Positions 8,287 to 17,477 of a stretch of DNA of 64,000 nucleotides are shown here, piece after piece (position 1 is the stretch's first letter; each line of letters opens with the position of its first letter). A program made the translations under genes and the position numbers. The notes below the pieces were generated by a model. That model had not been told where the DNA came from, did no database searches, and saw nothing but the letters and a program-made list of their open reading frames with translations. This stretch comes from Ovoidimarina sp038744785 (GTDB lineage: Bacteria; Pseudomonadota; Alphaproteobacteria; Rhodobacterales; Rhodobacteraceae). The stretch spans positions 62,001 through 126,000 of the forward strand of contig JBCDLX010000008.1 in assembly GCA_038744785.1 (NCBI GenBank), read 5' to 3'.

Positions 8287-10041
8287 GTGGAGGTGGTTGG
8301 AAATTTCCTTGGGGTCGAGGCGTCGTTAACGGGACGCCGCTGGGTGGGCCCCGATGAACAGACCGAACGCCACGCCACACGACTTGCCCAGGACACGGGG
8401 CTGCCTGGAGCCGTTTGCCATGTCTTGGCGCGCCGGGGCATCGACAGCGCCGATGCGGCAGGTTTTTTGACACCAACTCTGCGGGACCTCTTGCCCGATC
8501 CGCGCAGCGTAAAGGACATGGAAACTGCTGCCGCACGCCTCGCGCGCGCCGTGGCCGGGGGCCAGAGAATTGCGATCTTCGCTGACTACGACGTCGATGG
8601 CGGGGCGTCGGCGGCGCTTTTGATCACTTGGCTGCGCGACCTCGGCCAACCGGCCAAGCTTTATGTCCCGGACCGGATCGACGAAGGCTATGGCCCGAAC
8701 GCCCAAGCAATGGCGGCCCTCGCAGCAGACCATGACCTAATCATATGTGTCGACTGCGGCACGCTTAGCCACGATCCCATCGCAGCGGCCAAAGAGGCCG
8801 ACGTTCTTGTGATCGACCATCATCTTGGTGGCGACACGCTGCCACCGGCGCTTGCGGTGGTGAATCCAAACCGACAGGACGAGAATGGCGCACTTTCGCA
8901 CCTTTGCGCTGCGGGTGTGGTGTTTCTCTTGCTCGTCGAGGCCGGTCGACAGCGCCGCGAGGCTGGTCTGCGGTCGCCCGATCTCTTGGCACTTTTGGAT
9001 CTTGTGGCACTCGCCACCGTGGCCGATGTCGCGCCGCTCGTCGGGGTAAACCGGGCTTTCGTGCGTCGCGGGCTTGAGGTGATGAGCCAAAGAACCCGGC
9101 CGGGTCTGGTCGCACTGGCAGATATTGCGCGGCTCGACACGGCGCCCACCGCCCATCACCTGGGCTTCGTCCTTGGTCCTCGGGTCAACGCCGGGGGCCG
9201 CATCGGGGCGGCTGACCTTGGCGCACGATGCCTGTCCACGGCAGATCCACACGAAGCAACCGCACTGGCCGAGAGGTTGGACCAGCTGAACACGGAACGC
9301 CGCGAGATCGAAGCAGCCGTCCGCACCGCGGCGCTCGCACAGGCGGAAACGCGGGGTCTTGATGCGCCATTGGTCTGGGCTGCCGGCGAAGGATGGCATC
9401 CCGGTGTCGTTGGAATCGTTGCCGCCCGCTTGAAAGAGGCGACGGGCAGGCCAGCCGTCGTGATCGGACTGGAGGGTGACGAAGGCAAAGGATCAGGTCG
9501 TTCGGTGGCGGGCATCGACCTTGGCGCCAGCGTACAACGCCTGTCGCAGGAAGGCCTGCTCTTGAAGGGCGGCGGGCATCCGATGGCTGCTGGGTTGACA
9601 GTCGCGCGCGACGGATTGGAACAAGCGATGGCACGGCTCGGCGAGCTATTGGCGCGTCAGGGTGCGGGAACGGAAGGACGCGCAGATCTGCGGCTTGACG
9701 GGTTGCTGATGCCGCGTGCCGCGACAACAGAACTGGTTGAGCAAATTGAAACCGTAGGCCCCTTTGGACAAGGCGCCCCCGCCCCGCGTTTTGCCTTCCC
9801 CGACCAGCGCATCCTCGACGCGCGCCAGGTCGGCGACACGCATCTGAAACTGTCGTTTGGCGACAGCTCGGGTGCCCGGGTCGACGCGATTGCGTTCGGT
9901 GCCTTTGACGGCCCGCTTGGCCCGGTGCTTGCCGGGGCGCGGGGCAGCCGCTTTCATCTTGCGGGCCGTTTAGAACTGAACCATTGGAAGGGCCGCACCC
10001 GCCCCCAGTTGCGCCTAAGCGACGCCGCCCCCGCGACCTGA
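8287..10041 (+). CDS. recJ: single-stranded-DNA-specific exonuclease RecJ
   Basis: 5'-3' ssDNA exonuclease of recombination and mismatch repair. 584 residues, full length, starting at GTG. The DHH phosphoesterase core shows IFADYDVDGGASAALL at about 97-112 and VIDHHLGGD near 175. The DHHA1 part carries LVWAAGEGWHPGVVGIVAARL and KGGGHPMAAGLTV, and a C-terminal OB-fold (RQVGDTHLKLSFGDSSG) follows. It starts nine bases after glpX, so it is probably in the same operon, and ends about 80 bases before tRNA-Glu. Confidence 0.95.
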   Translation: MEVVGNFLGVEASLTGRRWVGPDEQTERHATRLAQDTGLPGAVCHVLARRGIDSADAAGFLTPTLRDLLPDPRSVKDMETAAARLARAVAGGQRIAIFADYDVDGGASAALLITWLRDLGQPAKLYVPDRIDEGYGPNAQAMAALAADHDLIICVDCGTLSHDPIAAAKEADVLVIDHHLGGDTLPPALAVVNPNRQDENGALSHLCAAGVVFLLLVEAGRQRREAGLRSPDLLALLDLVALATVADVAPLVGVNRAFVRRGLEVMSQRTRPGLVALADIARLDTAPTAHHLGFVLGPRVNAGGRIGAADLGARCLSTADPHEATALAERLDQLNTERREIEAAVRTAALAQAETRGLDAPLVWAAGEGWHPGVVGIVAARLKEATGRPAVVIGLEGDEGKGSGRSVAGIDLGASVQRLSQEGLLLKGGGHPMAAGLTVARDGLEQAMARLGELLARQGAGTEGRADLRLDGLLMPRAATTELVEQIETVGPFGQGAPAPRFAFPDQRILDARQVGDTHLKLSFGDSSGARVDAIAFGAFDGPLGPVLAGARGSRFHLAGRLELNHWKGRTRPQLRLSDAAPAT

Positions 10042-10121
10042 CCGCCCGGCAGACACCGCACCCGAAAAAACCGCTTGCCCTTCGAAAGCGCTTTGCCTAA
10101 TTACCCCCGCACGGCTGACGT

Positions 10122-10196
10122 GGCCCGTTCGTCTATCGGTTAGGACGCCAGGTTTTCAACCTGGAAAGAGGGGTTCGATTCCCCTACGGGCTACCA
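10122..10196 (+). tRNA. tRNA-Glu (anticodon TTC)
   Basis: A complete cloverleaf of 75 bases with encoded CCA. The acceptor stem is GGCCCGT with ACGGGCT, the first pair being G-U. The anticodon stem is CCAGG/CCTGG around loop TTTTCAA, giving anticodon TTC. The T arm is GGGGTTCGATTCCCC and the discriminator base is A. Confidence 0.95.
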
Positions 10197-10482
10197 CCTC
10201 CAAACAGTCCTTGCACCTTCCGGATGCCTTTGCCGAGAAAGTGCGTTGCGTTGGAATAGGTTGGCGCCTTTTGGATCATGATCGCTTCGCCCCGCGTCTC
10301 GTAGGCACCGCGAAGGCCGTCCCCGCCTTGCCCGCCGAAACACGGTGAACGACAACCGCATGCGAATATCCCTTGGTTCGACGCGCCGGTTATGGTCGCA
10401 TGTAACGGACCTGTATTCAGTTTGGCGCGCAGCCTCTTTGAAGCTGCTCCGTTAGAAGATGAAGCTCCGAAGGGACAAGAGA
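10197..10482. other. gap between tRNA-Glu and the crotonase gene
   Basis: About 286 bases with no supportable gene. A minus-strand frame crosses it but has no recognisable domain. The stretch presumably contains the crotonase promoter; no clear operator or duplicated tRNA end (attachment site) was seen. Confidence 0.4.
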
Positions 10483-11289
10483 ATGAACGACGTTGTAAAC
10501 CCGGACACCTACGAAACCCTCGCGATCTCGGAACGCGCGCACGGTCTATACGTGGTGACACTAAATCGTCCCGACAAACGCAACGCGCTTGATGTGACAA
10601 CCATCGACGAGTTGATCCGATTTTTCGGCGGCGCGCGTTTGGCCGGTGTAAAGGCAGTCGTTCTGGCAGGAGCGGGAGATCATTTTTGCGCCGGGCTTGA
10701 TCTGATCGAACACTGGAAAGAGGACCGCAGCCCGGATGAGTTCATGCATGTCTGCCTTCGGTGGCATGAAGCCTTCAACAAGATGGAGTACGGCGGGGTG
10801 CCGATCATCGCAGCCCTCAAGGGTGCTGTTGTCGGCGGTGGTCTGGAACTGGCCAGTGCGGCACATATCCGCGTGATGGATGACAGCACTTATTTTGCTC
10901 TGCCCGAAGGTCAGCGAGGGATCTTTACCGGCGGTGGCGCAACGATCCGCGTCTCAGACATGATCGGAAAGTACCGGATGATCGACATGATATTGACGGG
11001 CCGTGTTTATCAGGGCCAGGAAGCGGTGGATCTGGGGCTCGCGCAGTACATCACTGACACACCAAGTATGGTCAAGGCAATGGAGCTTGCAGAAAAGATT
11101 GCACAAAATCTTCCGTTGACCAATTTCGCGATCTGCTCTGCCATCAGCCACCTAAACAACATGTCCGGTATGGATGCCGCCTATGCCGAGGCGGTGGTTG
11201 GCGGCATGGTCAACACCCAGCCCGCGGCCAGAGAGCGCCTTGAAGCCTTTGCCAACAAGACGGCGGCGCGCGTCCGCCCCGACAACTGA
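10483..11289 (+). CDS. enoyl-CoA hydratase/isomerase (crotonase) family protein
   Basis: Predicted acyl-CoA hydratase or lyase of 268 residues. The oxyanion-hole segments are GDHFCAGLDL (65-74) and GAVVGGGLELAS (about 114-125). Both glutamates typical of true hydratases are present, E122 in GGGLELAS and E142 in LPEGQRG. The ATG at 10483 is chosen because GAAGGGAC precedes it; an upstream ATG at 10459 is possible. An acyl-CoA synthetase pseudogene follows directly in the same orientation, suggesting the pair once activated and hydrated a carboxylic acid, perhaps an aromatic or unsaturated one. The exact substrate is unknown. Confidence 0.85.
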   Translation: MNDVVNPDTYETLAISERAHGLYVVTLNRPDKRNALDVTTIDELIRFFGGARLAGVKAVVLAGAGDHFCAGLDLIEHWKEDRSPDEFMHVCLRWHEAFNKMEYGGVPIIAALKGAVVGGGLELASAAHIRVMDDSTYFALPEGQRGIFTGGGATIRVSDMIGKYRMIDMILTGRVYQGQEAVDLGLAQYITDTPSMVKAMELAEKIAQNLPLTNFAICSAISHLNNMSGMDAAYAEAVVGGMVNTQPAARERLEAFANKTAARVRPDN

Positions 11290-11312
11290 CCCGCGATTCA
11301 AGAGAAGACGGC

Positions 11313-12110
11313 ATGCGACAAACGTATGAGACCCTCAAGAAGTCGGCCGCGAACCACATAGCGCTGTCACCGATTTCCTTTTTTGAACCGGGCAGAGGCG
11401 TTGCATGGTGCGCGACCGGCAGTGACCTAAGGAGAGACGCGGCGGTCGCGGTCCGAAACCGCCAGTCGCATTCGGGCGGTCGCTTCGGGCTAGATCGGTC
11501 TCGGGATCAAAAAACGGGGGGGCACGGTGTGTGTTCTGGCCCCGAACGCGCCAGAGCTGTTCGAACTGCACTTCGCCGTGCCGATGATCCGTGCGGTGCG
11601 CAACACCCTGAACACCCGGCTGAAACCCGAGACATCTGCATACATTTCGGATCATGCGGACACCTGTTTGGTGATCTTTGATCTTAGGCTGTAGCCTTTG
11701 CTGAAAGATGCCTTTGCCCTTTTGGGGCGGCAGGTGCCCCGTGCGGAAATCGCCGAACGAAATGCGTTTCCGGACGCCGCGGCAAGCGAAACCTCTTACG
11801 AGGAGTCGGCGTCAACCGCGCTGATGCCCTTGGGAGTGTCGTCGGACGAATGGGACGCCATTGTGCTCGACTAAACGTCTGGGACATCCGGGCGACCCGA
11901 AAGTGTCGCCGTCATCAACGTGGCGCCTACCTGATGACGCTCGGCACGAGCGCCGCATGGCAAGTACAGCCCTACCCCACCTTTCTGTCCATTGTGCCAA
12001 TGTTCTACTGCAATGAGTGGGGTCATCCGTGACCAATGGCGATGCAGGGGGCAAAGCAGTGGAATTTGGCGAATAACCGAAGACGTTCACAGGAGAGATT
12101 CAGAAATTTA
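11313..12110 (+). pseudogene. AMP-dependent acyl-CoA synthetase, decayed and truncated
   Basis: Pieces of one acyl-CoA synthetase are readable in order across different frames. At the N-terminus is YETLKKSAANHIALSPISF (from 11325). After a frameshift comes VCVLAPNAPELFELHFAVPM (about 11530), an in-frame TAG at 11692, and DEWDAIVLD followed by a TAA at 11872 where the family has a tyrosine. Next is the AMP-binding TSGTSGRP (about 11875-11898), then another frameshift, MTLGTSAAWQVQPYPTFLS and MFYCNEWGHP, a stop, and AMQGAKQWNLAN. Only about the first 250 of roughly 540 family residues remain, so the gene is dead. It probably formed an operon with the crotonase upstream. Confidence 0.85.
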
Positions 12111-12215
12111 GGCTCCGAGAGTGTGTCAAAACGGCCAAGACGTGAGCGCGCCGTCAACGACGTTACGGGTTGCACATGTGAGACGCAGGAAACGCCTGGA
12201 AACGGTCCCGTCCGA

Positions 12216-13865
12216 TCACTCGGTCAGGGACGCGCCCTCGGTCCATTGCATAGCGACGGTTGTCCCGGGAAGTTCGAGGAACGTGTTGTGATGCCAAGTC
12301 ACCCCGAACAAGATCGCACCTATCGCGATTACGCTCATCGAACCCGCGAAACGCGTGGTCAGCGCGAACCTTGCCCGCCGCTCTTGGTCGGGGCCCAAAC
12401 GACGTTCCGCCCAGTCGCGCCCCCATAGCGCGGCAATCCCAATGGCCGCCATCGCCACTGCCATGCCGACCGAGATGGCCACAACCATCGCAACAGCAGG
12501 CCATATCAGGTTGTTGGCCAGTCCAAAGAGCATGACAAGCAACGCGCCCGTACAGGGCACAATCCCGACGGCGGCGGCCAGCCAACCGCCACCGGCCTGT
12601 GCGGAACCCGCGGCACAGGCCGCACAGCCCGCATGATCGTGGCCTAGGTGGTTATGTGCGTAGGGATTGTTGTGCCTATGGTCATGGGTGCGGTCGTGCG
12701 GAAGCCCCCCGGAAACAGCCGCAGACACTGTCAACCGATAGGATGACACTGCTTGCCAGAACAAGTAGACGCCGATCACAATGATAAGTGAATAACTCGC
12801 AAGCCGGATCGCACGGTAATCGGATGGGGCGGCACCTGTTGCCTGCCGCACTGCGAGATCAAACAAGAAAATCACGGCAACAGCCGACAGCACGTGGAAA
12901 ACCGCGATGCGGGTGCCCATGGCCAATCCACGGTGCAAACTGCCGCCCGTGCCCACAAAGTAGGACACGACGACCGCCTTTCCATGGCCGGGTCCAAGCG
13001 TGTGAAGCGCACCATAGCCGAATGCGAGCAGGAGAGCCCACACCATGGCCTGCAATGACCGGCCATCAGCAATCGCGGACATTCCAGAGGTGAAAAGCCC
13101 GTTCACCCAGATCTGTACCCGGGCGAGCAAGGGCAAATCAGTCGAAGAAGACGCGACAATCTCACCGGGCACTCCGGTGATTTGGACATCCTGAAGGCTG
13201 TAGGCCGCCGGTACTTGCCGGCTTCCATCGATCAGGAAAAGGTCATGTACCTGCGGTTGATGCCGCAAGGTTCCGCCCAACCGCAATGGCTCGAAATACG
13301 TCTCAAAGACAATCCCTTCGGGATAGATAACATGCACGATCTGATTGGGTGGCGGCCGCGGTGTATGGATGCAGGCCCCGATCCATGGAACCAGTAAGAA
13401 CTCGGTCACGCGACCGTTTTCGGACGTAAGCGGTAGCGCATAGCCGTCGATCAGCACCTCTTGATCGAGATAGCGTGCAGTGACCCCCGTCGCTTCTTCC
13501 CGGCGGCGTTCCATCACGACCAGACGCTGCGCAAGCAGCTGGTCGGCGTCCAGCCCCGCAGCGTCAAGACGTTCCAGCGCTGCCGCCCCGACATCTTGCA
13601 ACGTCGGGTCTTCTGCACCTGCCGCGCGTGCATCCCGCGCCCGAAGGACATCCCTCAGATCATCCAATGCCCGGTAGGACATGTCGACGAAGGGATCATC
13701 GTAAGGCTCCACGGAAGGTACCAGATTGTCCCAAAGGACCAGTTCCGGAGTGTCCGCATGCACCCGTATCGCACCGATCGCGCACATGAGGATAAGTACG
13801 GGCAGCAGCAACTGCGCTAGCTTAGGTTGCCCGGATGCTCCCCGGATAAGGCAAGGTGCCTGCAT
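12216..13865 (-). CDS. DUF3299-NicO fusion, predicted nickel/cobalt-type metal efflux protein
   Basis: 549 residues in two parts. After an N-terminal membrane anchor or signal, residues about 40-230 match the periplasmic DUF3299 family (FLLVPWIGACIHTPRPPPNQ). The second half is a NicO/RcnA-type polytopic transporter with GYGALHTLGPGHGKAVVVSY, a histidine-rich cytoplasmic loop (HDRTHDHRHNNPYAHNH and HDHAGCAAC), and GIVPCTGALLVMLFGL. Such proteins export or handle Ni2+ and Co2+. The fusion suggests a periplasmic metal-binding or metal-sensing module feeding a membrane pore, but the actual metal and direction are inferred. It stands alone, convergent to the acyl-CoA synthetase remnant. Confidence 0.82.
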   Translation of the reverse strand: MQAPCLIRGASGQPKLAQLLLPVLILMCAIGAIRVHADTPELVLWDNLVPSVEPYDDPFVDMSYRALDDLRDVLRARDARAAGAEDPTLQDVGAAALERLDAAGLDADQLLAQRLVVMERRREEATGVTARYLDQEVLIDGYALPLTSENGRVTEFLLVPWIGACIHTPRPPPNQIVHVIYPEGIVFETYFEPLRLGGTLRHQPQVHDLFLIDGSRQVPAAYSLQDVQITGVPGEIVASSSTDLPLLARVQIWVNGLFTSGMSAIADGRSLQAMVWALLLAFGYGALHTLGPGHGKAVVVSYFVGTGGSLHRGLAMGTRIAVFHVLSAVAVIFLFDLAVRQATGAAPSDYRAIRLASYSLIIVIGVYLFWQAVSSYRLTVSAAVSGGLPHDRTHDHRHNNPYAHNHLGHDHAGCAACAAGSAQAGGGWLAAAVGIVPCTGALLVMLFGLANNLIWPAVAMVVAISVGMAVAMAAIGIAALWGRDWAERRLGPDQERRARFALTTRFAGSMSVIAIGAILFGVTWHHNTFLELPGTTVAMQWTEGASLTE

Positions 13866-13938
13866 GATCTCTCCAACTTCGACCAGTTTTTCGGTCGCGT
13901 GTGGGGGGCGTATTGCCCCGTGACCCCTTCAATGGTCA

Positions 13939-15123
13939 TTAAAACACCGCGCGCGTGCGCAGTCCAATAATCCACACGTTTTCTCCGCCGGACGTCAGCA
14001 GCGGATCGGATATGTACTGGACCGATGGCGTGATCTGTAAGCCCGGCGAGATCGTGAAGCGGTAAAACGCCTCAGCCGTAAACTGGTCGCCCTCGATCCC
14101 GTTCGCTTCGGCCCAGTTCAACCCAACGCCCGCAAGATCGGTGTTCCGGCCATAGTAGCCAAGACCAACGGAAACAGACCGGTCATAAAGCGCCGTGGTT
14201 CCATCGGACCACCCGGCACGCACGAAGGGCATCCACGTATTGTCGATAAACCAGGACGCCGACAGAGCCACCCCCTTGTCCTCGGCCCGGCTGCCGTCGC
14301 TTGCCGCGTCAGAGTGCCAGAAAGTCAGGTGCACATTGTCGAAATAGATCCGGTCGGGCCCGCTCGTGTATCCAATCTCTACACTCTTGAAGAAATCGCC
14401 ATCGTCGAACACATCAAGATCCGGCGAAGACGGGTCGGCATTCGCGTCTGCAATGCTGCCGACCACGTAGATGTTTTCGCCAAGCATTGCACCACCCGCT
14501 ATTCCAAGCCCTGCGTTTGGCATGTTGATCGTCGGGTTGGTGTTGAACGCGAGATTTTGGAAGGCTGTGTAGGGGCTGACCAGACCGTACACATCGACAA
14601 AGTCCGTCACGTCAATCTGGCCGACCTGGATTGTCCAGGATCCGTCGGCCGCACGCTCTGTCCAAAAAAGGTTCGTCAACGCGCCGCCAATGTCGTTGAA
14701 CGCCGTTCCTGTGATTGACAGCGCACCAGTGTCGAACCCAAAGAACTGGGGCGCGACATCGGTGTAGCTGTGGCGATGTTCAAGCTTGAACGTCAGACTG
14801 CCGGTCTTGGTCGCCTGCCAGGTTCCATAAAGCCGCGCGATCCCGCTGGCGGCATCGCTAGCGCCAAGATCACTGTCTGACCATTGGCCCAAAACCAAAT
14901 AGTCGAAGGTTAGCTTCAGACCGTTTTCGGCAAGCCTGTCCTTCCACTCGAAGTATCCGGGCAACGCAGCCCGCGGAAAATCAGAGCGGAACCGCGGATC
15001 GGTCAGGCCATCGCCCGGCTGAAGATCCGCGGCCGCTGAAGACGGACCGGACAGACCTTGCGCCGACGCGCCAGTCGCAAGCCCGACGAAAACCGCAGCG
15101 GCGAATACCGGTGTGTCCTTCAT
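13939..15123 (-). CDS. outer-membrane porin, OprB-like carbohydrate-selective family
   Basis: 394 residues with a signal peptide (about 1-21, ending GASAQ) and a beta-barrel pattern of alternating residues ending in a terminal aromatic F (IIGLRTRAVF). The segment ALPGYFEWKDRLAENGLKLT and the later QIDVTDFVDVYGLVSP and NMPNAGLGIAGG resemble OprB-family porins that admit sugars. It lies immediately downstream of another outer-membrane protein gene in the same orientation and could share its transcript. The substrate is inferred only from the family. Confidence 0.72.
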   Translation of the reverse strand: MKDTPVFAAAVFVGLATGASAQGLSGPSSAAADLQPGDGLTDPRFRSDFPRAALPGYFEWKDRLAENGLKLTFDYLVLGQWSDSDLGASDAASGIARLYGTWQATKTGSLTFKLEHRHSYTDVAPQFFGFDTGALSITGTAFNDIGGALTNLFWTERAADGSWTIQVGQIDVTDFVDVYGLVSPYTAFQNLAFNTNPTINMPNAGLGIAGGAMLGENIYVVGSIADANADPSSPDLDVFDDGDFFKSVEIGYTSGPDRIYFDNVHLTFWHSDAASDGSRAEDKGVALSASWFIDNTWMPFVRAGWSDGTTALYDRSVSVGLGYYGRNTDLAGVGLNWAEANGIEGDQFTAEAFYRFTISPGLQITPSVQYISDPLLTSGGENVWIIGLRTRAVF

Positions 15124-15136
15124 AGGAACGTCCCTT

Positions 15137-15787
15137 TCATCGGATCGGTGTCAGCCGCATCGCCCGGTCAACGGGCCTTGGGAGTGTGCGTTGGAGCGGG
15201 TTTGTCGCCACCGGGCTGATGGTCGGCATAAAGGTCGTGTCTTCGGCGAATGCGTCTGGCGCCACCACGTTCCGCTCTGCCAAAAGGTTGAACTTGACGA
15301 CCTGCGTTCCAGAGATCGCGGTTTTTGAGATGGCGATTTGAAGCGGCACCATCCACGCGCAATCTCTGGTTGCCTCCCAACCGTAAGTGATCGTCGGCCC
15401 GGTGCGGATCTGCCACCCATTCCCAAGCCCGTAGAACAGGAAGCACTGAAGCGATGTAATCAAATTATCCGGTCCGCTCCCGTCAGGTGCAGGATGATCG
15501 TCGATATAGACGAGTGCGGGCCTGAAAATCAGGTTGTTGCCCTTGCGTAGCTTGAACGGAAACACGGGCTGAAAGATCAGCGTGGTGCTGCCTTGGTCCA
15601 AGGCCCCGTGCAGATCACTGTCAAACCCGCGATACTCCAGCTTGAAGTTCAGCGTCACATTGGCCGCGCCGGGGTTGGCAAGCTCTTTCGCCAATTCCTC
15701 GACATTCGAGCCCGTGACCTGCGCGGCAAGCGGCGAAGCCGCAAGCGACGGAAGGCCCAGTGCAGGCAGGGTGTTACGCACCAACAT
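15137..15787 (-). CDS. outer-membrane transporter-like protein, probably internally deleted
   Basis: 216 residues with a signal peptide (to about residue 23). The N-terminal half (EELAKELANPGAANVTLNFK, then STTLIFQPVFPFKL) and C-terminal half (GNGWQIRTGPTITYGWEATR, VTPV-like end) each match the neuromedin U-like or MetA-type outer-membrane barrel family. From general knowledge of the family I would expect about 60 more residues, with several strands, between PDGSGPDN and LITSLQCFLF. The frame is open, so an in-frame deletion is likely. Function is uncertain; it may be a non-functional barrel or a smaller variant. It precedes the OprB-like gene by 13 bases. Confidence 0.6.
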   Translation of the reverse strand: MLVRNTLPALGLPSLAASPLAAQVTGSNVEELAKELANPGAANVTLNFKLEYRGFDSDLHGALDQGSTTLIFQPVFPFKLRKGNNLIFRPALVYIDDHPAPDGSGPDNLITSLQCFLFYGLGNGWQIRTGPTITYGWEATRDCAWMVPLQIAISKTAISGTQVVKFNLLAERNVVAPDAFAEDTTFMPTISPVATNPLQRTLPRPVDRAMRLTPIR

Positions 15788-15851
15788 TAATCCTTAATCA
15801 GATCGGGACGGCCCGAGGGAGAGCCGCCCCGTTTGAGAGCAACGATCGTGC

Positions 15852-17249
15852 TCACAGCCGTCCGTAATACGCATCGCGATCATGGCCTGCAGGCTGGAAC
15901 GCAGGCGCGTTCTCGTCCGGCAACCAGTTCTTGTAGACAAGCCCGTCCTTCATGACGAAAGCAACGTTCTGGCGTAGGACCGCGTCAAGGTCTTCAAGCG
16001 GGTTGCCGTCAACCAAAATAATGTCCGCATAGGCCCCTTCTTCGATCACGCCGAGCGGCCCGTCCTTGTATTGGTTCATCTCGCCCGACCAACCAAGAAC
16101 CTCGGCCGCGTTCGACGTTGCGGTTTGAAGCGTCAAAAGGTTGTTGTTCGCGATCTTGTTGAACCAGATCAGGTTTTCGGCTTGGCGGTTCACGTCCGGG
16201 CCGAACATGTCGCCCCCGGTGACGATCAGTAGATCGTGCTTTACAGCCCATTCGAACATCTGCTTTGCGCCGGTATTGACGGCACTTGCCTTCTTCTTCT
16301 GGTCGGCTGAGAAAAACGTGATGCTCTCGGGATCGGCAAAGGCCTCGAGCGACATCACCGCCTGCGCCGATAACGCCACACTCTCTTCCTTCATCCGGAT
16401 GATGGTCTCTTCCGACACGAGGAAGTTATGCTCGATCGTCCGAACGCCCGCGTCGATGGCGCGGTTTACGGAGCGATCGTGATACGCGTGGACTGTGACG
16501 TAGCTGCCATAATCGCGGGCCACTTCGACAATGGCTTCCATCTCTTGCACGGACATCTGCGTCATGTGTAGCGGGTCGAACTCGCTTGCAACGCCGCCTC
16601 CGGCCATCACCTTGATCTGGGTCGCGCCGCCACGAAAGTTGTGGCGCGCGGCGCGCCGCGCCTCGGTCACGCCATCTGTGATGTAGGACCAGCCATGGCG
16701 TTCCAGATCGTCCATATCGCCCGGTCTGTCATTGAAGAACCCGATGTCGCCATGTCCACCTGTCTGGCTGATGACGCCGCCACTGGGAAAAATCCGTGGT
16801 CCGGGGATGATCCCGTTGTTCACACCCTTGGTGATCCCCAAAACGTTGCAGCCAGTGTCGCGCGTCGTCGTAAAGCCCTGATCCAGGTAGTCGATCAACA
16901 CTCGCGAGGTGTAGGCACCCGCAAGCATCTGATCATAGTCCGTCCGCGCCCATGGAATGCCGTCGCGCAGGCAAAGATGCGAATGCATGTCGATCATACC
17001 CGGCATCAATGTCCGACCCTCGCCGTTGACGGTGAAGGCATCAGGCGCGTCAATCGGATCGGACGAGACGGCCTTGATCAGGTTCCCTTCGACGAGAACT
17101 GACCCGTTCTCGATCAACTCTCCATCCATTCCATTGAAAATGTTGACGTTCGTGAACAACACCTGACGCGGTTCGTCCTGAGCGTGCACCGACGTTGTAC
17201 TGGCTCCGAAGAGAGCAATGACTGCCGCAAGGGCGAGGTTCTTATTCAT
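15852..17249 (-). CDS. secreted amidohydrolase family protein (imidazolonepropionase-like)
   Basis: 465 residues with an N-terminal signal peptide (1-23, VHA-QDE), so probably periplasmic. Metal-dependent amidohydrolase motifs are in order: IDMHSHL (H89, H91) early, a lysine in ATQIKVMAGGG, TVHAYHDRS, RTIEHNF, and TGGDMFGPD near residue 348. The family includes Xaa-Pro or Xaa-Arg dipeptidases and various cyclic amide hydrolases; the substrate is not deduced. The ATG at 17249 is chosen because it starts the signal peptide and is preceded by two tandem copies of a GGAGG-containing repeat. It is divergent from an AraC-type regulator that may control it. Confidence 0.82.
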   Translation of the reverse strand: MNKNLALAAVIALFGASTTSVHAQDEPRQVLFTNVNIFNGMDGELIENGSVLVEGNLIKAVSSDPIDAPDAFTVNGEGRTLMPGMIDMHSHLCLRDGIPWARTDYDQMLAGAYTSRVLIDYLDQGFTTTRDTGCNVLGITKGVNNGIIPGPRIFPSGGVISQTGGHGDIGFFNDRPGDMDDLERHGWSYITDGVTEARRAARHNFRGGATQIKVMAGGGVASEFDPLHMTQMSVQEMEAIVEVARDYGSYVTVHAYHDRSVNRAIDAGVRTIEHNFLVSEETIIRMKEESVALSAQAVMSLEAFADPESITFFSADQKKKASAVNTGAKQMFEWAVKHDLLIVTGGDMFGPDVNRQAENLIWFNKIANNNLLTLQTATSNAAEVLGWSGEMNQYKDGPLGVIEEGAYADIILVDGNPLEDLDAVLRQNVAFVMKDGLVYKNWLPDENAPAFQPAGHDRDAYYGRL

Positions 17250-17250
17250 T

Positions 17251-17278
17251 TTTGCCTCCAATTGTTTGCCTCCAATTG
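17251..17278 (-). repeat. perfect 14-bp tandem repeat duplicating the ribosome-binding site
   Basis: Two identical adjacent copies of TTTGCCTCCAATTG (17251-17264 and 17265-17278, plus-strand reading). On the minus strand each copy presents GGAGG, so the amidohydrolase start at 17249 has two Shine-Dalgarno sequences 14 bases apart. Only the nearer one is at normal spacing. It looks like a recent slippage duplication. Confidence 0.85.
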
Positions 17279-17477
17279 GGTCGTCCCATCGGTGGCAACA
17301 TATCATCAATTTTCTGCGACACCTGTCTTTTTGGCGCATCAGCCGCCAAAACCTGATCTATTGAGACTGGTAGCAAGAAGATTTTCTTTGGGACACGCGG
17401 CATGTCTTGTACCGCGCGTACGGCCCGCCCCAAAGAACCGTAGGGGATCACAGTTGGCTGCGCACAGTCTGCCTTTG

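Noticed and set aside
10122..10196. tRNA-Glu as an integration site for a mobile element
   Set aside because: No direct repeat of the tRNA 3' end and no integrase were found downstream; the following decayed gene is ordinary pseudogenisation.
10184..10600. Minus-strand frame downstream of tRNA-Glu
   Set aside because: No domain was recognised, and it overlaps the tRNA and the crotonase start.
17184..17477. N-terminal extension of the AraC regulator at 17478
   Set aside because: The extension overlaps the divergent amidohydrolase start and its signal-peptide region and has no family similarity.
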